The notes: a model not told the origin generated them from the sequence alone. Numbered from the stretch's first letter, positions 20,592-31,068 are shown. The stretch: DNA of 64,000 nucleotides from Bacillus taeanensis (GCF_003318295.1 NZ_QOCW01000001.1:423367-487366), one strand, 5' to 3'. Made by a program: numbers and translations.

Positions 20592-21332
20592 ATGACCGAA
20601 AAAAAAGAAATGATTAAAGTTGAAAAATTAAATAAATCATTTGGCGATCTCCATGTTTTAAAAGATATTGATCTGCGTGTGAAAGAAAATGATGTTGTTG
20701 TTTTAATCGGAGCAAGCGGTTCAGGGAAAAGTACGCTGCTTAGATGTTTAAATTTTCTTGAAATCAAAAATAGTGGGAAGATCCTTATTGAAGGTAAGCA
20801 GATTGAACCTTCAAAAGATGATTTGAACAAAGTAAGACAAAAGGTTGGAATGGTTTTTCAACATTTTAATTTATTTCCTCATAAAACCGTGTTAGAAAAT
20901 GTTATTGAGGCTCCTTTAATGGTTAAGAAGCTAAAAAAAGAACAAGCTGTTAAAGAAGCAAAAGAACTTCTTAAAAAAGTAGGGCTGGCAGATAAAGAGG
21001 ATGTGTATCCTTCAAAATTATCAGGAGGGCAAAAGCAGCGTGTAGCCATTGCGCGCTCACTGGCAATGAAGCCGGATATTATGCTGTTTGATGAACCAAC
21101 ATCAGCTCTAGATCCGGAACTTGTTGGTGAAGTGCTTGCCGCAATGAAGGAGCTTGCAAAAGAAGGAATGACAATGGTTGTTGTCACACATGAAATGGGC
21201 TTTGCTAAAGAAGTAGCGGATTGGGTTGTTTATATGAATGATGGGCGTATTGTAGAGGTTGGCCACCCAGAACAATTATTTGATGATCCACAAGAACAGC
21301 GCACCCAAGAATTTTTAAGCACCATTTTGTAA
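20592..21332 (+). CDS. Polar amino acid ABC transporter, ATP-binding protein
   Basis: A 246-residue ATPase of the GlnQ/HisP family. It has Walker [10 protein letters not shown] (near residues 39-47), a Q-loop in [12 protein letters not shown], signature [15 protein letters not shown], Walker [15 protein letters not shown] and switch His in [12 protein letters not shown]. The longer in-frame extension to 20535 overlaps the permease gene. The ATG at 20592 has the site GAGGAGGGG directly ahead and gives the normal family length. It is the last gene of the three-gene operon. Confidence 0.95.
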   Translation: MTEKKEMIKVEKLNKSFGDLHVLKDIDLRVKENDVVVLIGASGSGKSTLLRCLNFLEIKNSGKILIEGKQIEPSKDDLNKVRQKVGMVFQHFNLFPHKTVLENVIEAPLMVKKLKKEQAVKEAKELLKKVGLADKEDVYPSKLSGGQKQRVAIARSLAMKPDIMLFDEPTSALDPELVGEVLAAMKELAKEGMTMVVVTHEMGFAKEVADWVVYMNDGRIVEVGHPEQLFDDPQEQRTQEFLSTIL

Positions 21333-21335
21333 TCG

Positions 21336-21371
21336 AAAAGCCAAAACAGTCGAAGCTGTTTTGGCTTTTTT
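21336..21371 (+). terminator. Terminator between the ABC operon and the convergent membrane-protein gene
   Basis: AAAAGCCAAAACAG, loop TCGAAG, CTGTTTTGGCTTTT, then TTTAT. A's precede the stem on the other strand, so it can act in both directions. Confidence 0.92.
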
Positions 21372-21376
21372 ATTGA

Positions 21377-21853
21377 TTATTTTTTAGAAAATAAAAAGTA
21401 TAAGCCTATCGCAATAAATCCAATTGGCCATATTTGTTCAATGATTAAAAGGTTGGCGCCCATCCACTCTTGAAATCCTTTGTAAAATAATTCAGCTAAA
21501 GAAAGAATAAGGAGCATCATGCCGATTAACAGTCCACCATTTCTTGTTCGCTGATACGTAATTAAAAAGGAAATACTAACAATTAATGTATAAATACCCC
21601 ATGTTTTCGGCCAAAATACTACTAGTTTGCTTAAATGAAAATGAATGCCAAAACCAAGAAGTAAAATGCCGGGAAACAAAGCATAGTGATCATGATTTAA
21701 AAAGGATTGAGCCAAAAAAGCTAAACCGATAATGATAAGAAATGTTGGCCAACTGTTTAAAGGTTCAAGAAATGGAAGAGGAAAGTTATTAAGTAGAAAA
21801 TAAAGACCCATACCAATTAATAGTACTCCTAAAAAGATTCCTTGTTTTTTCAT
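21377..21853 (-). CDS. Small membrane protein with LiaF/DUF5668-like transmembrane segments
   Basis: A 158-residue protein with several short hydrophobic helices, starting KKQGIFLGVLLIGMGLYFLL. This glycine-rich pattern is seen in LiaI/LiaF-type N-terminal membrane domains. The in-frame extension to 21946 is not needed: the ATG at 21853 has AGAGGAGG just upstream on this strand. It has no catalytic motif and the function is unknown. It faces the ABC operon and lies divergent to hemA. Confidence 0.7.
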   Translation of the reverse strand: MKKQGIFLGVLLIGMGLYFLLNNFPLPFLEPLNSWPTFLIIIGLAFLAQSFLNHDHYALFPGILLLGFGIHFHLSKLVVFWPKTWGIYTLIVSISFLITYQRTRNGGLLIGMMLLILSLAELFYKGFQEWMGANLLIIEQIWPIGFIAIGLYFLFSKK

Positions 21854-21993
21854 GAGAGCCTCCTCTAATGTGAAGTGTACTTCTTTTGCTTCTTTTGTCG
21901 TTTTTTGATAAATTATATAAAGTAATGTAAAATAAGAAGAATACAAAACACTCTTATCATATCATAAGGTTTCAAATTGTGTTCACATTTATT

Positions 21994-22024
21994 TTGAATG
22001 CAATGTTCTTTGACATGATATAAT
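21994..22024 (+). promoter_or_regulatory. Probable hemA promoter
   Basis: TATAAT at 22019-22024 with an extended -10 TG (22016-22017); the nearest -35-like hexamer is TTGAAT (21994-21999) at 19 bp. It lies about 60 bp before hemA. I do not see a clear PerR box here, although hemA of B. subtilis is PerR-controlled. Confidence 0.55.
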
Positions 22025-22084
22025 ACAGAAAGCATAGATATAGAAGATTCGTTTAGTAAATGATTAAATTTGGGGGTGAATCGA

Positions 22085-23461
22085 TTGCATATTCTTGTTG
22101 TTGGTTTAAATCATAAAACGGCCCCTGTTGAAATACGTGAAAAGCTAACATTTAATGAGGCTGAAATTCCAAATGCACTAAAGACATTAAAAAATGCAAA
22201 AAGTATTTTGGAATGCGTGATTGTCTCAACATGCAATCGCACTGAATTATATGTTGTGGCAGATCAACTTCACACTGGTCGTTATTATACAAAAGCGTTT
22301 CTAGCAGATTGGTTTAATCTTGAAAAAGAAACATTTACACCATATTTAAGAATTCGGGAAGATGAAGCAGCTGTTGAACACTTGTTTCGTGTTGTAAGTG
22401 GTCTTGATTCTATGATTTTAGGAGAAACGCAAATTTTAGGACAAGTTCGCAGCAGTTTCTTACTTTCGCAAGAAGCAGAAGCAACAGGGACAATTTTTAA
22501 CCATTTGTTTAAACAAGCTGTCACATTAGCAAAGAAATCCCACTCTGAAACTGAAATCGGTGAATCAGCTGTCTCTGTAAGTTATGCAGCGGTTGAATTA
22601 GCCAAAAAAATCTTTGGAGATTTACAGAATAAACATGTTTTAATACTTGGTGCAGGCAAAATGGGAGAATTAACAGCTAAAAACCTGCAGGGCAGCGGTG
22701 TAAAACGTGTGACAGTTGTCAATCGAACAGTAGAAAAAGCATCAGAGTTAGCAAACCGCTTTATGGGTCAAGCTAAATCAATGGATGCGCTTCAGTCAGC
22801 AATTATTGAAGCGGACATTGTAATTAGTTCGACTGGTTCCAAAGAGTATGTGGTGACAAAAGAGCTTGCAGCACCTGCTGTTAAAAAGCGAAAAGGTCGT
22901 CCATTATTTATGGTTGATATTGCAGTGCCGCGTGACTTAGATCCTGCTTTAGACGAACTTGAGAGTGTTTTTCTTTATGACATTGATGATCTTGAAGGCA
23001 TTGTGGAAGCGAATTTAAAAGAGCGCCAAAAAGAAGCTGAAAAAATTGAGTTAATGATTGAAGCAGAAATTGTAGAATTTCAGTCTTGGCTGAACACATT
23101 AGGTGTTGTACCACTTATTTCGGCACTGCGAACAAAAGCATTAACGATCCAAGCAGAAACAATGGAAAGCATTGAACGGAAGCTGCCCGATTTAACGGAA
23201 CGAGAGCGAAAAGTACTTCGCAAACATACAAAAAGTATTGTAAATCAGCTGTTAAAAGATCCAATCTTACGTGTAAAAGAGATGGCAGCAGAACCAAAGG
23301 CGGATCAAACATTAGATACGTTTGTTAAAATTTTTGCTATTGAAGAAGAAGTTCAAAAAGAACTTGCAAAACAAGCCCAAAGCAATAAATCTGTGGAAAC
23401 AGAAAAAGACCAAAGATGGACACAACCACCACTTTTTAAGAAGATGCCGCTTCGCTCCTAA
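22085..23461 (+). CDS. hemA: Glutamyl-tRNA reductase HemA
   Basis: The 458-residue enzyme reduces glutamyl-tRNA(Glu) to glutamate-1-semialdehyde, the first committed step of tetrapyrrole synthesis. The catalytic Cys is C50 in [27 protein letters not shown] is the family signature. A Rossmann motif GAGKMGE binds NADPH, and the C-terminal helices ([19 protein letters not shown]) dimerise. An upstream in-frame TTG (22070) lies before the ribosome binding site; the TTG at 22085 after GGGGGTG gives the conserved start [14 protein letters not shown]. It heads the hemAXCDBL operon. Confidence 0.96.
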   Translation: MHILVVGLNHKTAPVEIREKLTFNEAEIPNALKTLKNAKSILECVIVSTCNRTELYVVADQLHTGRYYTKAFLADWFNLEKETFTPYLRIREDEAAVEHLFRVVSGLDSMILGETQILGQVRSSFLLSQEAEATGTIFNHLFKQAVTLAKKSHSETEIGESAVSVSYAAVELAKKIFGDLQNKHVLILGAGKMGELTAKNLQGSGVKRVTVVNRTVEKASELANRFMGQAKSMDALQSAIIEADIVISSTGSKEYVVTKELAAPAVKKRKGRPLFMVDIAVPRDLDPALDELESVFLYDIDDLEGIVEANLKERQKEAEKIELMIEAEIVEFQSWLNTLGVVPLISALRTKALTIQAETMESIERKLPDLTERERKVLRKHTKSIVNQLLKDPILRVKEMAAEPKADQTLDTFVKIFAIEEEVQKELAKQAQSNKSVETEKDQRWTQPPLFKKMPLRS

Positions 23462-23481
23462 AGGAGAGGAGATATTAAGCA

Positions 23482-24309
23482 TTGCTTACAATGAATTGGC
23501 TTTATAGTATAATCATTATACTTTACGCATTAAGCGTACTGGGATATTTTATTGACTTTTTACAAAACAACCAGAGGGCAAACCGTATCGCCTTCTGGTT
23601 GCTTTCTATTGTTTGGGTTTTTCAAACAATCTTTTTTGTCCTAACTGTCATTGAATTAAAAAGATTTCCAATTTTAACACCTGTAGAAGGTCTCTATTTT
23701 TTTGCTTGGGGGATTGTGACGTTATCACTTGTGATTAATTGGTTTTTCCGCGTTGATTTTTTTGTGTTTTTTGCAAATGTATTAGGCTTTATTATTATGT
23801 CCATTCACTTATTTGCACCGCGGGAGCAAATCTCCACAATTTTAACAGATCAGCTAATTTCTGAGCTATTAATGATTCATATTACGATGGCTTTTTTATC
23901 GTATACAGCATTTTCAATCTCATTTATATTTTCAATCATGTATATTTTACAATTTCAAATGTTAAAAAATAAGCAATGGAGCAAAAGGCTGATTCGCTTT
24001 GGGAGCCTTTCACAGTTGGAGCAAATGTCGTTTTACTGCAACATGCTTGGTGTCCCTTTGTTATTGTTAAGTCTTATTCTTGGGCTTGTTTGGGCTGGAA
24101 TTAAATTAGACGGTTTTAATTATTTTGATACGAAAGTCGTTATTTCCTTTATTGTACTGCTCACATATAGTTCTTATTTGTATCAAAAAGTTGCTAAAAA
24201 TCGTCAAGGGAAGTTTTTAGCTTTATGGAATAATGCTGCGTTTTTAATTGTGTTAATTAATATCTTTTTATCAAGTATGCTTTCAAATTTCCATTTATGG
24301 TATCAATAA
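23482..24309 (+). CDS. hemX: HemX, CcsA-type membrane protein affecting HemA level
   Basis: A 275-residue polytopic membrane protein with about eight hydrophobic segments, of the cytochrome c assembly (CcsA/ResC-like) superfamily. In B. subtilis HemX is not needed for heme but lowers the amount of HemA. Positions in the operon and length match. The start is taken as TTG 23482, which is well spaced from GGAGAGGAG; an ATG at 23491 is the alternative. Confidence 0.85.
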   Translation: MLTMNWLYSIIIILYALSVLGYFIDFLQNNQRANRIAFWLLSIVWVFQTIFFVLTVIELKRFPILTPVEGLYFFAWGIVTLSLVINWFFRVDFFVFFANVLGFIIMSIHLFAPREQISTILTDQLISELLMIHITMAFLSYTAFSISFIFSIMYILQFQMLKNKQWSKRLIRFGSLSQLEQMSFYCNMLGVPLLLLSLILGLVWAGIKLDGFNYFDTKVVISFIVLLTYSSYLYQKVAKNRQGKFLALWNNAAFLIVLINIFLSSMLSNFHLWYQ

Positions 24310-24396
24310 TTACAGCTATATAGACTTAAGTTGAGAATTTCACACAACGTGCAAAAAATGAAGTTAGATAGTTGGAATGGTGACTGGAGGAATAAC

Positions 24397-25329
24397 ATGC
24401 GAAAAATTATTATTGGTTCAAGAAGAAGTAAACTTGCCTTAACGCAAACAAAGTGGGTAATTGAACAGCTTAAAAAGCTTGAGCTGCCTTTTGAGTTTGA
24501 AGTAAAAGAAATTGTTACAAAAGGTGATCGTATCTTAGATGTCACCTTATCAAAAGTTGGTGGAAAAGGTTTATTTGTCAAAGAAATCGAAGAAGCGATG
24601 TTTAATAAAGAAATTGATATGGCTGTTCACAGCATGAAAGATATGCCTGCAGTGCTGCCAGAAGGGTTAACGGTAAATTGTACGCCGGTTCGTGCTGATC
24701 ATCGCGATGTTTTAATTTCTAATGAGTATCATTCATTAAAAGAACTGCCAGAAGGTGCTGTTGTCGGAACGAGCAGTTTAAGACGTGCCGCACAAGTTCT
24801 TGCTCAAAGACCGGATCTTAAAATTCAATCAATACGCGGCAATATTGATACACGTCTTCGAAAACTCGAAGAAGAAGATTTTGATGCCATTATTTTAGCT
24901 GCAGCTGGTTTAGAGCGTATGGGTTGGTCTGAAGACATCGTAACAGAGTATTTAGAACCGGAGATTTGTGTGCCGGCTGTTGGACAAGGATCGCTTGCAA
25001 TTGAATGTCGTAAAGATGACGAGGAGCTGTTGGATCTTTTAAGTAAACTAAATGATCCAACCACATTTAAAGCAGTGGCAAGTGAGCGGGCTTTTCTCCA
25101 TACGCTTGAAGGTGGCTGTCAAGTACCTATTGCTGGTTTTGCAGTAGTGAAAGAGGATGGAACAATTCAATTAACAGGTCTTGTTGGAGAACCAGACGGC
25201 TCAACTATTATTTCAGATACAATGGAAGGACAAGAGCCTCTAGCACTTGGTGAAACGTTAGCAAAACGTTTAAAGGAACGCGGTGCAAAAGAAATTTTAG
25301 ATCGTGTGAAAGAGGAACTTGATGCATGA
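24397..25329 (+). CDS. hemC: Hydroxymethylbilane synthase (porphobilinogen deaminase) HemC
   Basis: A 310-residue enzyme that joins four porphobilinogens. The N-terminus [13 protein letters not shown], the catalytic Asp region VHSMKDMPA, and the dipyrromethane-cofactor cysteine C241 (EGGCQVP) are present. The frame is open further upstream, but ATG 24397 follows GGAGG with correct spacing and gives the family N-terminus. Its stop overlaps the hemD start (ATGA). Confidence 0.96.
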   Translation: MRKIIIGSRRSKLALTQTKWVIEQLKKLELPFEFEVKEIVTKGDRILDVTLSKVGGKGLFVKEIEEAMFNKEIDMAVHSMKDMPAVLPEGLTVNCTPVRADHRDVLISNEYHSLKELPEGAVVGTSSLRRAAQVLAQRPDLKIQSIRGNIDTRLRKLEEEDFDAIILAAAGLERMGWSEDIVTEYLEPEICVPAVGQGSLAIECRKDDEELLDLLSKLNDPTTFKAVASERAFLHTLEGGCQVPIAGFAVVKEDGTIQLTGLVGEPDGSTIISDTMEGQEPLALGETLAKRLKERGAKEILDRVKEELDA

Positions 25330-26132
25330 GAAGCGAACAAAAGCCGCTTTTTGGTAAAAAAATATTAATTACAAGATCAAAACAACAGGCGGCAAGCTTT
25401 TCTAATAAAGTCCAGGAGCTGGGAGGGATTCCGATTCAAATCCCGCTTATTTCTATCCAGCAGCCTTCAACTATCAGGCCTGTCACACAAGCGATTTCTA
25501 AGTTAGATACGTTTCATTGGATTATCTTTACGAGCACAAATGGAGTGAAATTCTTCTTAAATGCCCTTAAAGAAGAAAGCATCGACACAGCGATTCTTAA
25601 AAATAATCGAATTGCAGTTGTTGGAAGAAAAACACTAGAAGTTTTAGAAGATGCCGGAATAAAAGTGGATCTTGTCCCAACAGAATTTGTTGCAGAAGCA
25701 TTAATTGATGAATTAAAGCAGCAAATGAAAGAAGGGGAAGCAGTTTTACTGCCAAGAGGTAATTTAGCACGTGATGTTCTGCCAAATGAATTAAGGAAAC
25801 TTGGTGCTTCTGTTACAGATATTGTTGTATATGAGACAGTATTATACGATGGGCATAAACAAGAGCTGTATGAGTTAATAAAAAACAAACAAATTGATGT
25901 CGTGACGTTTACAAGTTCTTCAACGGTTCATCATTTTGTTCAACTTCTTGAAGGTACTGATTGGCGGAACTATATAGATTCTATTATATTGGCGGCTATT
26001 GGACCAATTACCGCTGAGACGTTAGAACATTATCATTTAATACCAACTGTTACGGCAGAACAATATACAATAAATGGATTGCTTCATTCAATTGTTGAAA
26101 TCATTGCTAAGGGGGATTCAGACTATGAGTAA
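25326..26132 (+). CDS. hemD: Uroporphyrinogen III synthase HemD
   Basis: A 268-residue two-domain protein that closes and inverts the last ring of hydroxymethylbilane. Sequence in this family is weakly conserved; recognisable stretches are [10 protein letters not shown] at the start, [25 protein letters not shown] and [12 protein letters not shown]. The strong evidence is its place between hemC and hemB, overlapping hemC by 4 bp and hemB by 8 bp. Confidence 0.92.
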   Translation: MRSEQKPLFGKKILITRSKQQAASFSNKVQELGGIPIQIPLISIQQPSTIRPVTQAISKLDTFHWIIFTSTNGVKFFLNALKEESIDTAILKNNRIAVVGRKTLEVLEDAGIKVDLVPTEFVAEALIDELKQQMKEGEAVLLPRGNLARDVLPNELRKLGASVTDIVVYETVLYDGHKQELYELIKNKQIDVVTFTSSSTVHHFVQLLEGTDWRNYIDSIILAAIGPITAETLEHYHLIPTVTAEQYTINGLLHSIVEIIAKGDSDYE

Positions 26133-27105
26133 TTTACATTTTCGCCGAAACCGTCGTTTGCGCCGCAGTTCAAGTATGCGTGCGTTAGTAAGAGAAACAA
26201 CATTACATAAAGAAGATTTTATTTACCCTGTTTTTGCTGTTGAAGGAGAACATATTAAAAAGGAAGTTCCTTCAATGCCAGGTGTTTATCACTTTTCACT
26301 AGATCTTTTAAACGAAGAAATTCAAGAAGTTTCAGATCTTGGGATTCAATCGATAATTGTGTTTGGAGTACCGAATGAAAAAGATGAGGTTGGTTCATCT
26401 GCTTATTGTGAGCATGGAATTGTTCAAAAGGCCATTTCGCAAATCAAAGAAGCATTTCCGCATTTAACTGTGATTGCAGATACCTGTCTTTGTCAATTTA
26501 CAGACCATGGCCATTGTGGTGTAGTGGAAAACGGTGATGTTTTAAATGATGAAAGCCTTGAGCTTTTAGCAAAAACAGCTGTTTCTCAAGCAAGAGCAGG
26601 CGCTGACATTATTGCGCCATCCAATATGATGGACGGTTTTGTAGCAGCTATTCGCCAAGGATTAGATGAAGCCGGGTTTACTGATGTTCCAATCATGTCG
26701 TATGCTGTAAAATATGCATCAGCCTTTTACGGACCATTCCGTGATGCTGCCCACAGTGCCCCGCAGTTTGGCGATCGCAAAACTTATCAAATGGACCCAG
26801 CGAATCGTCTTGAAGCGCTGAGAGAAGCGGAATCAGATATTGAAGAAGGCGCTGATTTCTTAATGGTAAAGCCGGCTCTTTCTTATTTAGATATTATTCG
26901 TGAACTAAAAGATCGCTATCCTCTTCCAATTGTTGCTTACAATGTTAGCGGAGAATATGCAATGATCAAGGCAGCAAGTCAAAATGGTTGGGTAAATGAA
27001 AAAGAGATTGTTCTTGAAAAATTAACAAGCATGAAGCGTGCTGGAGCGGATTTAATTTTAACTTATTTTGCAAAAGATGCTGCAAGATGGATTGAAGAAG
27101 CGTAA
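26125..27105 (+). CDS. hemB: Delta-aminolevulinic acid dehydratase (porphobilinogen synthase) HemB
   Basis: A 326-residue TIM-barrel enzyme condensing two aminolevulinates. Zn ligands are in [14 protein letters not shown], and the Schiff-base lysines are K196 ([20 protein letters not shown] region) and K249 ([11 protein letters not shown]). The ATG at 26125 lies inside the hemD 3' end (8-bp overlap). A longer in-frame extension from 26074 would overlap hemD further and is not supported. It is followed by hemL after 31 bp. Confidence 0.96.
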   Translation: MSNLHFRRNRRLRRSSSMRALVRETTLHKEDFIYPVFAVEGEHIKKEVPSMPGVYHFSLDLLNEEIQEVSDLGIQSIIVFGVPNEKDEVGSSAYCEHGIVQKAISQIKEAFPHLTVIADTCLCQFTDHGHCGVVENGDVLNDESLELLAKTAVSQARAGADIIAPSNMMDGFVAAIRQGLDEAGFTDVPIMSYAVKYASAFYGPFRDAAHSAPQFGDRKTYQMDPANRLEALREAESDIEEGADFLMVKPALSYLDIIRELKDRYPLPIVAYNVSGEYAMIKAASQNGWVNEKEIVLEKLTSMKRAGADLILTYFAKDAARWIEEA

Positions 27106-27136
27106 TAACTATTTATTAAAGAAAGGACGTGAAACG

Positions 27137-28426
27137 ATGAAATCATTTGATCGTTCAAAATCTGCATTTGAGAAAGCGAAGCATGTAATGCCTGGCGGTG
27201 TAAATAGTCCTGTACGCGCGTTTAAATCTGTTCACTTAGATCCAATTTATATGGAGCGCGGCAAAGGGTCAAAAATTTATGATATTGATGGAAATGAATA
27301 TATTGATTATGTACTGTCATGGGGTCCACTTATTTTAGGACATGCCAATGATCAAGTAGTAGAAGCTTTAAAAGAAGTGACTGAAAAAGGAACAAGCTTT
27401 GGAGCGCCGCATGAACTGGAAACAAAATTAGCGGAACTTGTCATTGAACGTGTGCCATCCATTGAAGTGGTCCGTATGGTAAATTCAGGAACAGAAGCGA
27501 CGATGAGTGCGCTTCGTCTTGCGAGAGGCTATACAGGCCGCAATAAAATTATTAAGTTTGAAGGCTGTTACCACGGCCATGGTGATTCATTATTGATTAA
27601 AGCAGGCTCCGGGGTTGCTACATTAGGTTTACCTGATAGCCCAGGTGTACCAGAAGGGATTGCTCAAAATACGATTACAGTCCCATATAATGATCTTGAA
27701 AGTATTCGTTATGCGTTTGAACAATTTGGTGATGATATTGCTGGGGTCATTGTTGAACCAGTTGCTGGAAATATGGGAGTTGTACCACCGCAGCCGGGCT
27801 TTTTAGAAGGGTTACGTGACATTACGGAAAGACACGGTTCCTTACTAATTTTTGATGAAGTGATGACAGGTTTTCGCGTAGCGTATGGCTGTGCACAGGA
27901 ACATTTTGGCGTCACACCTGACCTTACTTGCTTAGGAAAAGTAATCGGTGGGGGATTACCGGTTGGAGCATATGGTGGGAAACGTGAAATTATGGAAAGA
28001 ATCGCCCCAAGCGGTCCGATTTATCAAGCAGGAACATTATCAGGAAATCCACTTGCAATGGCAGCTGGCTATACAACACTTTCGCAGTTAACGAGAGAGA
28101 CGTATGAAGAATTTAATAAAAAAGCTGCTCGTCTAGAAGAAGGGCTTTCTGAAGCGGCTAAGAAATATAACATCCCACATTCAATTAATCGTGCTGGATC
28201 GATGGTTGGTCTTTTCTTTACAGGAGAAGAAGTGATTAACTATGAAGCAGCAAAATCTTCTGACTTAGAATTTTTTGCCGCTTACTTCCGTGAAATGATT
28301 GAAGAAGGGGTGTCGCTGCCGCCGTCTCAATTTGAAGGTTTATTTTTATCAACAGCACATACAGACGAAGATATTGAAAAAACGATTAAAGCTGCTGAAC
28401 AGGCATTTGCTAAGTTGAAATCCTAG
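27137..28426 (+). CDS. hemL: Glutamate-1-semialdehyde 2,1-aminomutase HemL
   Basis: A 429-residue PLP enzyme of the class-III aminotransferase fold that makes 5-aminolevulinate. Seen are [28 protein letters not shown], the YHGHGD loop, FDEVMTGFR, and the PLP lysine K268 in [16 protein letters not shown]. The ATG at 27137 follows AAAGGACGTG; the upstream in-frame start overlaps hemB and is unlikely. It is the last gene of the hem operon. A second GSA aminomutase (gsaB) is common in bacilli, but the operon position makes this one hemL. Confidence 0.96.
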   Translation: MKSFDRSKSAFEKAKHVMPGGVNSPVRAFKSVHLDPIYMERGKGSKIYDIDGNEYIDYVLSWGPLILGHANDQVVEALKEVTEKGTSFGAPHELETKLAELVIERVPSIEVVRMVNSGTEATMSALRLARGYTGRNKIIKFEGCYHGHGDSLLIKAGSGVATLGLPDSPGVPEGIAQNTITVPYNDLESIRYAFEQFGDDIAGVIVEPVAGNMGVVPPQPGFLEGLRDITERHGSLLIFDEVMTGFRVAYGCAQEHFGVTPDLTCLGKVIGGGLPVGAYGGKREIMERIAPSGPIYQAGTLSGNPLAMAAGYTTLSQLTRETYEEFNKKAARLEEGLSEAAKKYNIPHSINRAGSMVGLFFTGEEVINYEAAKSSDLEFFAAYFREMIEEGVSLPPSQFEGLFLSTAHTDEDIEKTIKAAEQAFAKLKS

Positions 28427-28429
28427 TAC

Positions 28430-28465
28430 ATAATCCGCTCTTATTTAAAGGGCGGATTATTTCTG
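28430..28465 (+). terminator. Terminator of the hem operon
   Basis: ATAATCCGCTC and GGGCGGATTAT form an 11-bp stem with one wobble pair, then TTCTGTT. The T-run is modest. Confidence 0.75.
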
Positions 28466-28609
28466 TTAATAAAACATATAAGGAAGTCTATAATAGAAGG
28501 TCAACAAAAAGTTAATGAGAAACGATACATAAACACTATACATAAAATGGTTGTCTAGGGCATACACCTGTAATGTATTTATTTATCTATAAAAAGGAGG
28601 AGAAGGGGG

Positions 28610-29746
28610 ATGTCCTACGACCAAGGTTCTAACCTGCGTTTTTCAATTGAAGAGTCTATTTGGCTTAAAAAAGGACATGAAATTGCAGATATTTTAGCAA
28701 TTTCCTTAGAACCAAACATTGTGGTTGAAGAACATGGGGAGTATGTGTCTGTTCGAGGTACACTGCAGCTGGAAGGAGAATTTCAATCAAAGGATCAGCA
28801 AAATGTACAGGAAGATTCAACGATTGATTCTTTTTTTAGCAATCAGATGTCTTACCGGTCTATTCATGAAGTTTCTGTAAATGAAGAGGGAACAGCTGAG
28901 TTTAAGCATCGTTTCCCAGTAGATATTACAATTCCTTTATCACGTGTAAATAATTTAGATGAAATTTTTGTAACTGTCGAATCTTTTGATTATGCCATTC
29001 CAAATCATCATTGTTTACAGTTAACGGCCGATTTAGCAATTAGCGGCATTCAAGAAGAGGCAAAGAAGACTCAACCAACCTATGAAACGGTTGATACAGT
29101 GGAAGAAGAAATAAGAAATGAAGAAGATGAACCGCTGGAGGATGAAGAAGTAGAGGAATACTTACAAAATGATGATTATTATGAAGAGGAATTTAATCAT
29201 GAAACCACTCATACGGCACCGCTATTTGAAGTGGAAGTAAGAAAAGAAGAAGCAGATATTTTGCCGTTTAATCAGGAAGTAGAAGAAGAAAGAAATCAAG
29301 ATGTAGATCCACAAGTTCCACAGATTGAAGTAAAAAGCAATATCCATGCACTAAATCCTAAGGAAGAGGAAGAGCAGCCATTTTCATCATTAAAAAATTT
29401 AAGTGAGCAGCATATTAACATTCAACCTCGGAAAGAAGAGCGTGAGGAAATAGCAGCACAGGAAGAAGCGGCTGTCGAAGAAATAGAGCCTTCTGCAAGT
29501 AAAAACGAGGCACCACCTGAGTCACATCGGGAAGAAAACGCCCTCTATTTAACAAAAATATTAGCCAGAGAAGAAGAAGAGTTTGCAAAGTTAAGAATGT
29601 GTATTGCTCAGCCTGGAGAGACATTAAGTACGATTGCAGAGCGTTATGAAGTCTCATTGAGCAATTTGCTTCGTATCAATTCATTAGAAAAAGAGGAGAT
29701 TAAAGAAGGGCAAATACTATATATCCCACAAAGTGCTGGTAAATAA
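28610..29746 (+). CDS. spoVID: Spore coat morphogenetic protein SpoVID
   Basis: A 378-residue protein with the conserved N-terminal SpoVID domain (about 1-140, starting with LRFSIEESIWLKKGHE). A long, strongly acidic and poorly ordered middle (about 150-320) follows, then a C-terminal LysM domain (CIAQPGETLSTIAERYEVS...IKEGQILYIP). SpoVID drives encasement of the spore by coat layers and binds SafA, whose gene ends this window. It is clearly shorter than B. subtilis SpoVID (about 575 residues), with the loss in the variable middle. ATG 28610 follows AAGGAGGAG. It is probably sigmaE-dependent, but I cannot point to a convincing promoter. Confidence 0.9.
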   Translation: MSYDQGSNLRFSIEESIWLKKGHEIADILAISLEPNIVVEEHGEYVSVRGTLQLEGEFQSKDQQNVQEDSTIDSFFSNQMSYRSIHEVSVNEEGTAEFKHRFPVDITIPLSRVNNLDEIFVTVESFDYAIPNHHCLQLTADLAISGIQEEAKKTQPTYETVDTVEEEIRNEEDEPLEDEEVEEYLQNDDYYEEEFNHETTHTAPLFEVEVRKEEADILPFNQEVEEERNQDVDPQVPQIEVKSNIHALNPKEEEEQPFSSLKNLSEQHINIQPRKEEREEIAAQEEAAVEEIEPSASKNEAPPESHREENALYLTKILAREEEEFAKLRMCIAQPGETLSTIAERYEVSLSNLLRINSLEKEEIKEGQILYIPQSAGK

Positions 29747-30742
29747 TTGGATTTAGATATGGACAATCTTGAGAATGTATTAAAAGATTATCAGCTGGAC
29801 TTGAAAATGATTGAAGAAAAACATGGGGTGTATAAAGTTAGTGCAAAGGAAGGCATGTTTGCGCTCAAAAAAATCAATCGTTCTAAACGAAATCAGCGTA
29901 TTTTTGAAACTAATTACTTCTATTTAGCTCATAAAGGTTTTAAAAACATCGTTCCTATTTACCGAACAAAGCAAAATCAAGCTACGGTAACGACTGAACA
30001 CTTTTTTTATTACTTAATGCCGTGGGTTAAATATGAAAAAGTCGGCTCTAAAGATTATTATAAATCTTTTATGAGCGATTTAGCTGAGATGCATGCAGCA
30101 GCTATGGATGAAACTTTTAGTCAAACAGAATTACAATCTGCTTATCAAAGACTTGAAAACCATTTGAAGAAGCGAAAAGAAATTCTAGAATCCTATGCCC
30201 GAATGGCGGAAAAAAGAGTATATATGTCTCCGTTTGATTATGAATTTATGGATCTTTTTCCGTACTTTATACAGGCGGTTGACAGGTCGCTTTATTATCA
30301 GCATCAATGGTATAAAAACGCAAAAGAAAAAAGCCATTACCGAAGAGCTGTTTGTCACGGTAAGCTTTCTTCAAATCATTATTGTTTTTCGAATAACAAT
30401 CGTTTTTTTATTTCCGTTGATCATCTTACTTTTGATCATCCAGTAAAAGATTTAGCGCGTGCTGTTCATAGCATATTAAAAATTGATTCTTTTAAAGAGG
30501 AGGATATTGAGGGACTGCTTCCTATTTATCAAAAAAAAATCCCGTTGTTCGAGGATGAAAAAGAATTATTAAAAGCTTATTTAATTTATCCGAAGCATGT
30601 TTTTCAAGTAGTTGACCTCTATTATCAAGCCAAAAGAGATATAAGCGAATATTTAGTAATAAAAAGCTTTAAAAGATCAACGAAAATATTTAATAAGCAC
30701 GAGGCATTTGTAAATAAAATGAATGAGTCTGAACACATATAG
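29747..30742 (+). CDS. ysxE: YsxE, CotS-family spore coat protein (kinase-like fold)
   Basis: A 331-residue protein of the CotS/YutH group, related to aminoglycoside phosphotransferase-type kinases. The N-lobe is recognisable (YKVSAKEGMFALKKIN), as is a degenerate catalytic loop (VCHGKLSSNHYCF), and VDHLTFDHPVKDLA replaces the usual DxD segment. It follows spoVID as in B. subtilis. The TTG at 29747 lies immediately after the spoVID stop, which suggests translational coupling; the ATG at 29759 is an alternative. Kinase activity is doubtful, because the usual HGDLHxxN motif appears as HGKLSSN. Confidence 0.88.
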   Translation: MDLDMDNLENVLKDYQLDLKMIEEKHGVYKVSAKEGMFALKKINRSKRNQRIFETNYFYLAHKGFKNIVPIYRTKQNQATVTTEHFFYYLMPWVKYEKVGSKDYYKSFMSDLAEMHAAAMDETFSQTELQSAYQRLENHLKKRKEILESYARMAEKRVYMSPFDYEFMDLFPYFIQAVDRSLYYQHQWYKNAKEKSHYRRAVCHGKLSSNHYCFSNNNRFFISVDHLTFDHPVKDLARAVHSILKIDSFKEEDIEGLLPIYQKKIPLFEDEKELLKAYLIYPKHVFQVVDLYYQAKRDISEYLVIKSFKRSTKIFNKHEAFVNKMNESEHI

Positions 30743-30766
30743 CACCCGCTGTATGTGTTTTTTTTA
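30733..30766 (+). terminator. Terminator after ysxE
   Basis: ACACATATAG and CTGTATGTGT form a 10-bp stem with one wobble pair, then TTTTTTTATT. Confidence 0.9.
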
Positions 30767-30967
30767 TTAAATCCAGTCCAGCGATAAAAAAAGATAGAGA
30801 AGCAGAAGAAGAATCACCAGCATGACATCAAGGGAGGTGGGAAAAACAAGCGTACGAATTAATTGAAAAATAAACAATGGTAAAAGCAGCTGTTTAAAAC
30901 CATTTCGTATTTTCCAAAACCACGGGGGATAGCGGTGTTTTCCATAATACCTTTTTCTTTTAAACAA
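30767..30967 (-). CDS. Hypothetical small membrane protein (66 aa)
   Basis: A 66-residue ORF convergent with ysxE. The N-terminal third is basic and aromatic (KRKRYYGKHRYPPWFWK) and the rest is hydrophobic, with one or two membrane segments (LLLPLFIFQLIRTL and VMLVILLLLLYLFLSL). The TTG start has an excellent site on this strand, GGGAGAG six bases upstream, the best argument that it is real. I do not recognise the family. It has no visible partner other than the neighbouring spore coat genes. Confidence 0.6.
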   Translation of the reverse strand: MFKRKRYYGKHRYPPWFWKIRNGFKQLLLPLFIFQLIRTLVFPTSLDVMLVILLLLLYLFLSLDWI

Positions 30968-31068
30968 ACGAATCTCTCCCTAAAAAATAAAGTTAGTACA
31001 CTATATGTAACATCTTAATCCAGTGTTCAATACAATAGGTATACGGGGTAAAAATATTGGTAAGACTA

